The position numbers were made by a program, and so were the translations under genes. Below, piece after piece: positions 26,787 through 33,280 of a DNA stretch of 64,000 bases. Source of the stretch: Paenibacillus fonticola DSM 21315 (lineage in GTDB: Bacteria > Bacillota > Bacilli > Paenibacillales > Paenibacillaceae); the NCBI RefSeq assembly GCF_000381905.1, contig NZ_KB907247.1, positions 1 through 64,000 of the forward strand. The letters run 5' to 3'. Within the stretch, counting starts at the first letter, position 1; the number at the start of each line of letters is the position of its first letter. The notes under the pieces were generated by a model. The model was not told the origin of the DNA and made no database searches. It saw nothing but the letters and a program-made list of their open reading frames with translations.

Positions 26787-28919
26787 GTGACTATACAGTA
26801 CCAGCAAGAACAGCGGATCTTTGCGCTGCAGACGAAGAACAGCTCTTATATGTTTGGCATCAATGACAAGGGAAGGTTGCAGCATCTTTACTGGGGCTTG
26901 CCCATCGGCGTTGAGGATTGCGCCTCGCTGCTCCGTTTGAGCTCCCATAGTTCCTTTGATGCGGAGCTGGATCGAGAAGCGGAGGAGTACAGCTTCTGGG
27001 GCGGAACTTGCTACACCGAGCCTTCCCTAAAGGCAATTATGCCAGACGGCGTCCGGGATTTGTCCGTCCAATATGCCGGGCACGAGATTACGGAGCAGGA
27101 CGGCAGGGAGACGCTGGTCATTACGTTAAAAGATAAGGCGTATCCTGTGGAGACCAAGCTCTATTATCGTGTTATTCCCGAATATGATCTGGTAGAGAGG
27201 TCGGCGAAAATCAGCAATACAGGCGATCAGGAGATCATGCTGGAGAGCATGCAGTCCGCAGCCTGGAGCATTCCTTATTTGCAGGACTATCGCTTAACGC
27301 ACGTGACCGGGAAATGGTCAGGCGAGTTCCAGCTTCGCGACACGCTGTTAACCGAAGGCAAGAAGGTGCTGGAATCGCGAAGAGGGTTTACGGACGGTCA
27401 CGCCAACCCGTGGTTTGCTATAGATGACGGGCAGGCTACGGAAAGCGAAGGCCGGGTCTGGTTTGGCGCGCTGGCTTGGAGCGGCAACTGGAAATTGGTA
27501 GCGGAGAAAACCGCGTTCAGCCACGTAAAAATAACGGGCGGCATTAATGATTTTGATAACTCGTGGCTGCTCGGCGCTGGCGATACGTTTGAAACGCCCG
27601 TATTTGTCGGCGGATTCAGTGACGGCGGGTTCGGCCGGATGAGCCGGCACATGCACCATTATCAGTATGACTATGTTCTGCCGAATAATGAAACAAGAAA
27701 AGTGCTGTACAATTCATGGGAAGCGACGTATTTCAACGTTAATGCCCAAGATCAAATGGCATTGGCAGAAAGAGCGGCCAGAGCGGGCGTCGAGCTGTTC
27801 GTTGTGGATGACGGCTGGTTTGGCGGCCGGAATCATGACCGGGCTGGCCTCGGAGACTGGTATGTGAACAAGGAGAAATTCCCGAACGGGCTCGGCGAAT
27901 TAATTGATCGGGTACATGAGCTCGGCATGGAATTCGGCATTTGGGTCGAGCCGGAATCGGTCAATCCGGACAGTGAATTGTACAGACAGCATCCGGACTG
28001 GGTTTATCATTTCCCGACACGGGACAGGACAGAGCTGCGCAATCAGCTGCTGCTGAACATATCCAAGCCGGAGGTCAAGCAATTCATCCTGGCATTTATG
28101 ACCGACCTTCTTCACAACCACAAAATTAAGTTTATTAAGTGGGATATGAACCGGACGATTACCGAGCCAGGCATGAAGGATCACTCGCTGAATCGCCAGA
28201 AAGAGGTATGGGTTCGCCATGTGCAGGCTCTGTATGAAATCTGGTCAGAGCTGCGGAGCAGATTTCCGCATGTCGAATTTGAGACTTGCGCCGGCGGAGG
28301 CTCGCGTATCGACCTTGGCATTTTCCGCTTTGCTGAGCAGTCATGGCCGAGTGATAATACCGATGCCTTTGACCGTTTAAGCATTCAGGAGGGCTACTCT
28401 TATATCTATGCTCCGCGCACGATGACCTGCTGGGTGACGGACTCCCCGACAGGCATGAACCGGCGCAGCTTATCGCTGAAATACCGGTTTCATAGCGCGA
28501 TGATGGGAACGCTAGGCATCGGCTCCAATTTAAATGAATGGAGCGATGAGTCCATCGGACAATGCGCGGAATTTGTTAAGCAGTACAAGCAAATTCGCCC
28601 TCTTGTGCAATTTGGCAATCAATATCGCCTCTCCGAGCTGAAGCATAAAGGCGTAACGGCTGTGCAGTATGCGGATGCAGCGGGCAGCGAACACGTATTG
28701 TTCGCCTTCCTGCACTCACAGCGATTGGGCGAGCCTTTGCCAAGGCTACGTCTGAAGGGACTTGTCGCCGGGAAATGCTATTCCATTGATGGGCTGCCGG
28801 GTACGTGGAGCGGTCGTGCCCTGATGAATGTAGGCATTGAGCTTCCTTTACGGGGGGACTTCGATAGCTTGATGTACCGTATACGCGAGATCAATGAGAA
28901 GAAGGCGGGTTCTCTGTAA
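26787..28919 (+). CDS. GH36 alpha-galactosidase
   Basis: 710 aa from GTG 26787, chosen because TGGAAGG lies nine bases upstream and the product then starts MTIQYQQEQ as is usual in this family; ATG 26778 and GTG 26748 are in frame but badly spaced. It hydrolyses terminal alpha-1,6-galactose from imported oligosaccharides in the cytoplasm; no signal peptide. Classic GH36 motifs are present: DDGWFG, WVEPESVNPDS, nucleophile D453 in KWDMNR, CAGGGSRIDLG, and acid/base D523 in PSDNTD. The 70-residue distance between the two Asp is normal for bacterial GH36. Full length. Co-transcribed with the binding lipoprotein. Confidence 0.95.
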   Translation: MTIQYQQEQRIFALQTKNSSYMFGINDKGRLQHLYWGLPIGVEDCASLLRLSSHSSFDAELDREAEEYSFWGGTCYTEPSLKAIMPDGVRDLSVQYAGHEITEQDGRETLVITLKDKAYPVETKLYYRVIPEYDLVERSAKISNTGDQEIMLESMQSAAWSIPYLQDYRLTHVTGKWSGEFQLRDTLLTEGKKVLESRRGFTDGHANPWFAIDDGQATESEGRVWFGALAWSGNWKLVAEKTAFSHVKITGGINDFDNSWLLGAGDTFETPVFVGGFSDGGFGRMSRHMHHYQYDYVLPNNETRKVLYNSWEATYFNVNAQDQMALAERAARAGVELFVVDDGWFGGRNHDRAGLGDWYVNKEKFPNGLGELIDRVHELGMEFGIWVEPESVNPDSELYRQHPDWVYHFPTRDRTELRNQLLLNISKPEVKQFILAFMTDLLHNHKIKFIKWDMNRTITEPGMKDHSLNRQKEVWVRHVQALYEIWSELRSRFPHVEFETCAGGGSRIDLGIFRFAEQSWPSDNTDAFDRLSIQEGYSYIYAPRTMTCWVTDSPTGMNRRSLSLKYRFHSAMMGTLGIGSNLNEWSDESIGQCAEFVKQYKQIRPLVQFGNQYRLSELKHKGVTAVQYADAAGSEHVLFAFLHSQRLGEPLPRLRLKGLVAGKCYSIDGLPGTWSGRALMNVGIELPLRGDFDSLMYRIREINEKKAGSL

Positions 28920-28920
28920 G

Positions 28921-29865
28921 ATGATATGGAAACAGGAAGTGAAGGATGGGTGCACGGTATGGACCGGCCAAACTTCAGCGATGCGTCTTGCTGTTGTCCC
29001 GGAGCTTGGGAGCAAAGTCATCTCGCTGCAAAATCGTCTGACGGGCCGGGAATGGCTGGCACAGCCTGAAGGGAGGCATGGAAACCAAGGATATGACAGC
29101 TCATTTGGCGACAGCGACGGAAGCGGCTGGGATGAGATGTTCCCTACGATTAATCCGTGCGACTATCCGGCGTTCCCTTGGGCGGGAACGCCGCTTCCCG
29201 ATCATGGCGAAGTTTGGTCTATTCCCTGGAACGCTAGTGCGGATACGGAGAAGCTGCATTGTGATGTCCATGGGATCAGGCTCCCGTACCATTTGCGCAA
29301 AACGTACTCCTTCATCCGGGAGGATCTGCTCCGCATCGATTATTCCGTTACGAATTACAGCCCATTTCCGTTTTCCTTTCTTTGGGCAGCTCATCCGCTG
29401 TTTCAGATTGAAGCCGGAATGGAAATCATCGTTCCGGACGGGCTGCGGGAAATTGCGGTTTCCTATTCGGAAAATGCTAGACTTGGCCGGTACGGAGATT
29501 TGCGGAGCTGGCCCCAGCCTTTTGCCGATCGTGAAGACATCGTATTAAATGTGGCGGGGGAGAAAAGGGATAATACGGCGGAGAAGTTTTACTTTACAGG
29601 CAAGCTGCCGGAAGGCAGGGCAGCCATTTATGATCCTCGCGGCCAGGAGGGGCTGACGATCACATTTCCCTGCGAGAAGGTTCCATACTTATCGATCTGG
29701 GCCAACTACGGGGGATACCAAGGACAGTACCATCTGGCGCTTGAGCCAGCCACAGGTTATTTGGATCATTTATCGGCAGCGATGGAGCAGGGGAGGGCAG
29801 CCATAGTGGAGGCTGGCGGCACTGGCGGCACCTATAGCTGGCATCTGGAGGTTTCCTGGCTGTAG
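28921..29865 (+). CDS. aldose 1-epimerase (galactose mutarotase)-like protein
   Basis: 314 aa from the ATG one base after the stop codon of the alpha-galactosidase gene, suggesting translational coupling. The sequence has the galactose-mutarotase-like beta-sandwich pattern: VVPELGSKVISLQNRLTGREW near the start, GDSDGSGWDEMFPTI, DHGEVW and WAAHPLF with candidate catalytic His residues. It may interconvert alpha and beta anomers of the galactose released by the preceding enzyme. Such proteins are more diverse than GalM, so the exact sugar is uncertain. Last gene of the rightward operon; a terminator follows. Confidence 0.75.
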   Translation: MIWKQEVKDGCTVWTGQTSAMRLAVVPELGSKVISLQNRLTGREWLAQPEGRHGNQGYDSSFGDSDGSGWDEMFPTINPCDYPAFPWAGTPLPDHGEVWSIPWNASADTEKLHCDVHGIRLPYHLRKTYSFIREDLLRIDYSVTNYSPFPFSFLWAAHPLFQIEAGMEIIVPDGLREIAVSYSENARLGRYGDLRSWPQPFADREDIVLNVAGEKRDNTAEKFYFTGKLPEGRAAIYDPRGQEGLTITFPCEKVPYLSIWANYGGYQGQYHLALEPATGYLDHLSAAMEQGRAAIVEAGGTGGTYSWHLEVSWL

Positions 29866-29905
29866 GCTGTACTATAGAGGGGCTGTCCAATAAGCCCCTA
29901 AAAAT

Positions 29906-29947
29906 AAAAATCAGACGGAAAACATCGCGGTTTTCCGTCTGATTTTT
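29906..29947 (+). terminator. terminator after the mutarotase-like gene
   Basis: AAAAATCAGACGGAAAA (29906-29922) and TTTTCCGTCTGATTTTT (29931-29947) are perfect 17-bp inverted repeats, followed by further T. The flanking A and T runs let it work on both strands. Confidence 0.9.
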
Positions 29948-30111
29948 TTACAGCTACGGGCGGAGAGGTGTGCAAGTGGATGATCACATCTGCTTTGGCT
30001 GGGGTGGGTGAGTTGTTGGGGTGAGGTAGTTGTTGCCGACTGTGTGTCTGCGGTTACTTGGAAGGCTGGATGGCATGGGGAGCTGGGTGGGCAACTGGAT
30101 ATATTTGATCC

Positions 30112-30411
30112 TAACGGACACAGGGGGCGCTATTTGTGAAATAACGAGGAATTTGGAGAGCCAACGGACCTACGTTCCGCTAATGTCCCCCAAAACCTGC
30201 TTATGGCAGTCCATTTGGTTGAATAACGGAATCAGTGTCCGGTAAGCCCACGAAAGAGGGCCTAATTCAACAAATAGCGGATCTTCTGTCCGCTAGGAGG
30301 TGAACATTCTTACGAATCCCGTCAACTCCATCGTTCTCATTAGCCTCGAAAGTCATACCAATTCCATGAGTCTCATCAACTTACTCTCATCACTCTAACC
30401 AATTCCACTAA
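30112..30411. repeat. dispersed four-palindrome element, copy B (inverted)
   Basis: Units at 30112-30132, 30162-30182, 30224-30244 and 30275-30295 are spaced 50, 62 and 51. Read on the minus strand they match copy A (19272-19595) in order and sequence; the best-conserved pair is 30112-30182 against 19524-19595. The stretch 30305-30411 is pyrimidine-rich and is the reverse complement of the purine-rich tail of copy A, including AATTGG and GATGAG words. Like copy A it separates two convergent genes. Upstream, 29948-30111 is G/T-rich with no recognised gene. Confidence 0.85.
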
Positions 30412-30456
30412 CCCCCAAAAAACCACCCTTTGAATGTTTAGGCGACAATTTCCATT

Positions 30457-31797
30457 TTATGGCTCTGCTGGGTCCTGCTTTATATTTTCGTTTAATATGT
30501 GCTGCAATTCGGTTTCTAAAGCTTGAAGCGCCTCGTCTAACGCCATCGAGCCAGCCAGTACTTCAGACAAATAGTTGCTGGACAACTCATCGATTTTTAG
30601 TACAACGGGTGTCGGCAGAGCCCGCAGGTTATTTGTCATTGAACTATTTACATGCTTCAGTTTATAAAATGCGGCCACGTCCGGATCAAGCTGTTCTTGG
30701 TCTACCATATGAGCGGGAAGCTCATCAGGAATGAGTCGGTGCAGCATTCTTAAGTAATCATCGCTGCTTATATAGCTTAAAAATTCCCAGGCGGCATCGG
30801 TTTGCCCTGAATTGGCACTGATTGCAAAAATTTCGTTCAGCTCCAGCGTATTTCCTGTATCCGGGTACTGGGCCGTGACAGGATATGACACGATTCCCCA
30901 ATCAAGGTCTTTATATTTGCTGTTGTTTTTAAGCACATTAAATAAATTGGAGTCTTCCACAGCCATTGCGATGTTTCCCTGTAAGAACGGATACCTATCC
31001 GCTTCCATTACGATGGCGTCGTTACTGGTAAAATCGCTATAGCCATAACATGATTTGGCCTGAACACATTCAATCACATTACGAAACACGTCGTTCCAGC
31101 CTTCTGTGTTCAAGGTAAAGGTGCCGTTCGTATACAAGGTCAAGCCGCTGCTCTCTCCAATAGTTAACGCCGCCATAAAAAAAGGGGGGGACATTTCTCT
31201 GTAATAAAAGCTGTATAGCGGAAGTTGATCACCCGTATTTTGCGGGAAACGCTGGGCTAGAGCAAACACTTCATCCCAAGTCATAAAATCGGTTGGTTCG
31301 GCGATCTGCTGTTCGTTAAACAGCTTTTTATTATAAAATAACGCTTTGCCCGTAAAGGTAGGGGCCAGCCCGAATAGCTCGCTTTGCTCATTTTGCAAAA
31401 AATCCAGCACGCTCGGAGTGAAGGTAGTAAGATCCAATTTATCTTTTTGTATGAATGGAGATAATGGCTCAAGCAGGTCTTTCTCTTGCAGTACGCTGTA
31501 ATAATCCATCGTAAGGCTTAAAATATCGGGTGACTCGCTCACAGTGATTCGCTCAATGGCGTTATTCAAATTTTCACCAGGCTCAATATAATCCATCATT
31601 GATATGACATCCAAATCATAGTTTGGATGTGTAGCCAAAAACACATTTCCGTAGCGTTCATAAAAAATTCGCTCATTCCAGCTTAATACTTTGAGGGTGA
31701 CGGGTTCCTGCTGTTTGGGCTCTTTAGAGCAGGCAGTTAAACCGATCCATGCCGCAATAGTGAACAGAGCAGCGAGATAAAATTTTCTTCTGATCAT
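30457..31797 (-). CDS. orphan extracellular solute-binding lipoprotein
   Basis: 446 aa with a lipoprotein signal ending LTAC (C23) and a family 1 sugar-binding domain of ordinary size. AAAGGA lies about 11 bases before ATG. It stands alone: no permease or ATPase gene is adjacent. It could serve a transporter encoded elsewhere or act as a sensing partner for a kinase. It is more distantly related to the two larger binding lipoproteins in this window than they are to each other. Substrate unknown. Confidence 0.88.
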   Translation of the reverse strand: MIRRKFYLAALFTIAAWIGLTACSKEPKQQEPVTLKVLSWNERIFYERYGNVFLATHPNYDLDVISMMDYIEPGENLNNAIERITVSESPDILSLTMDYYSVLQEKDLLEPLSPFIQKDKLDLTTFTPSVLDFLQNEQSELFGLAPTFTGKALFYNKKLFNEQQIAEPTDFMTWDEVFALAQRFPQNTGDQLPLYSFYYREMSPPFFMAALTIGESSGLTLYTNGTFTLNTEGWNDVFRNVIECVQAKSCYGYSDFTSNDAIVMEADRYPFLQGNIAMAVEDSNLFNVLKNNSKYKDLDWGIVSYPVTAQYPDTGNTLELNEIFAISANSGQTDAAWEFLSYISSDDYLRMLHRLIPDELPAHMVDQEQLDPDVAAFYKLKHVNSSMTNNLRALPTPVVLKIDELSSNYLSEVLAGSMALDEALQALETELQHILNENIKQDPAEP

Positions 31798-31973
31798 ATG
31801 AATGGAGATCCTTTGCTTCTTAAATTTTAGTAAAGTCGCCCGGCTATTCCAGAATAAGGAACACGGATATTATTTATAGTAGTCATGCGTCCGGAAAACG
31901 TCAAGTTTTTGTCATATATTGTCATGCTGTGGATGATGCTCAAGGGAGACGAGCATGCGAAGTACAAGGGCAA

Positions 31974-32038
31974 GTGAGCAGACGAAGCTCAAGAGCAGGC
32001 GAAGTAGGTGAGCAGACAAAGCTCAAAGGCAGGCGAAA
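31974..32038. repeat. two 31-bp imperfect direct repeats
   Basis: 31974-32004 (GTGAGCAGACGAAGCTCAAG...) and 32008-32038 (GTGAGCAGACAAAGCTCAAA...) are near-identical tandem copies in a 274-base gap upstream of the lipoprotein gene. A more decayed copy may precede them from ~31940. No coding function seen. Confidence 0.7.
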
Positions 32039-32070
32039 CTTGGAGGGATCAGGACCATCCCCGATTGGAC

Positions 32071-32109
32071 AAAAAAGTCCGGGAGCTGCCCTAATGGCAG
32101 TTCCCGGAC
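32071..32109 (-). terminator. terminator of the KhtT-like gene
   Basis: GTCCGGGAGCTGCC (32077-32090) and GGCAGTTCCCGGAC (32096-32109) form a 14-bp stem. The A run at 32071-32076 reads as T on the minus strand, so it terminates the leftward gene ending at 32136. Confidence 0.88.
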
Positions 32110-32135
32110 GAACGTTTACAGGTAATAAACGTGAA

Positions 32136-32630
32136 TCAGGCGCTTCCGTTCAGTAAAATCTGTCTAATTTGCTGCTGGTGAAGCCGTTCGCCAATAACTA
32201 CGACCAAAGCCCCTGCGGTCAGGAGCAGATCTGGGCCTGGATTAATATGCTTGGAATGATTGCTCTCTACGACAGCGATGATCGTAGCGCTGGAACGCTG
32301 CCGCACACGCAGTTCGCCAATCGTTTTACCAATTGCTTTGTAATGGGGCTCTAATTTATACCATTCGATAATAAGATCGCCCAGAGCGACTTCTATATTC
32401 TCTAAAGGAGTAGGCTTGTAGGTAACACCGCCAATTATGGCAGATACGTATCTCGCCTCTTCATCAGTTAAAGATATTTTGGAAATGCTGTCTTCAGGAT
32501 TGTCAATTCCATAATGACACACCTCACGCCGGCCGTCATCATGGATCGTAATAGTCAATTTCTCCCCGCTGCGGGTTTCGATCTCAAACTTCTTGCCTTT
32601 TCCTGGTAATTCGGTTTCTTTTAGATTCAT
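32136..32630 (-). CDS. khtT: KhtT-like K+/H+ antiporter regulatory subunit
   Basis: 164 aa. The N-terminus (ELPGKGKKFEIETRSGEKL) and the stretch YKAIGKTIGELRVRQRS match B. subtilis KhtT (YhaT), and residues ~75-160 form an RCK_C (TrkA-C) ligand-binding domain that in KhtT binds c-di-AMP. KhtT controls the antiporter KhtU, which releases K+ in exchange for H+. GGAGGT nine bases upstream supports the start. The gene is monocistronic and no khtU is seen. It is transcribed divergently from the Mrp antiporter operon, which raises the possibility of another partner. Family assignment is strong; the partner is unknown. Confidence 0.88.
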   Translation of the reverse strand: MNLKETELPGKGKKFEIETRSGEKLTITIHDDGRREVCHYGIDNPEDSISKISLTDEEARYVSAIIGGVTYKPTPLENIEVALGDLIIEWYKLEPHYKAIGKTIGELRVRQRSSATIIAVVESNHSKHINPGPDLLLTAGALVVVIGERLHQQQIRQILLNGSA

Positions 32631-33088
32631 TATTTACCGACCTCCAATATTAAGAAATGAAATTTTTAATAGGGTGTTTTATTACAGCTGCTGTTCCTCT
32701 GTGTTATTTCTCGTAATTTAGCTGCAAGAATGCCAGTAAATTTGCAGGATAACAGAAGGTACTCGTATCAAAAGCTATCCTCGAATCAGGGCCGAAAAAG
32801 GCATTAAAAACTCATGAAGAACGTCAAGACAGCGGAAGCGAACGAGGAATTGATCCGCCGCATATGTATCATGCTGCCTATCGGCTTGATAAATATAGCT
32901 ACTAACCTTAAGGATAGCATACAATCCCTTGTATCTCAAAAGAATGATCATAATTTTTATGATGCTTACTCATTCTTGAATTACTCGGGATTATGGGTTC
33001 GCGCCACGCGAACGTCACGCGAATATATATAGAAATTGATTTCTTTAATGAGTTATATATATACAGTTATATGCTGGTTTACAACCAT
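32631..33088. other. intergenic region between khtT and mrp
   Basis: About 460 bases with no convincing gene. A 72-codon frame at 32814-33032 has no ribosome binding site and no family resemblance. AGTTATAT repeats (33051-33058, 33063-33072) begin the AT-rich promoter zone of the mrp operon. Confidence 0.5.
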
Positions 33089-33117
33089 TTGAAAAAGCGA
33101 TATACTTTGTCTGTATT
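33089..33117 (+). promoter_or_regulatory. candidate promoter of the mrp operon
   Basis: TTGAAA (33089-33094), a 17-bp spacer and TGTATT (33112-33117). The -10 is imperfect. ACAGTTATAT (33063-33072) upstream and TATAACTGT (33134-33142) downstream are inverted copies of one word, and the palindrome AGTTATATAACT lies at 33254-33265, suggesting a regulator site. Confidence 0.45.
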
Positions 33118-33151
33118 ACATATGTAGTTCATTTATAACTGTATATTTACT

Positions 33152-33220
33152 TATCGGAGGAGCCTGCCAAACGCAGGCTCTTTCTGCATTTTTTCAGGGC
33201 TACGCATTCATGCTCCGATA
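33152..33220 (+). ncRNA. structured leader RNA before mrpA, possible attenuator
   Basis: TATCGGAG (33152-33159) pairs perfectly with CTCCGATA (33213-33220), enclosing a second perfect hairpin GAGCCTGC (33160-33167)/GCAGGCTC (33173-33180) followed by TTTCTGCATTTTTT. The inner hairpin with T run looks like an intrinsic terminator about 100 bases before mrpA. This could be an attenuator or riboswitch controlling the operon. No known riboswitch class was recognised. Confidence 0.45.
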
Positions 33221-33280
33221 GAAATATGGAAATGCTGATGGTACCCGGAACGTAGTTATATAACTGAAGGAGGAAGCATT

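Noticed and set aside
19412-30295. Palindrome arrays considered as a CRISPR array
   Set aside because: Only four units per array, unequal spacing (50/62/50), spacers conserved between the two copies and no cas genes.
32814-33032. 72-codon frame before the mrp promoter
   Set aside because: No ribosome binding site, no family resemblance, and it lies in an AT-rich control region.
33040-33280. c-di-AMP (ydaO) or Mn2+ (yybP-ykoY) riboswitch before mrpA
   Set aside because: Structured leader is present but the conserved motifs of those classes were not seen.
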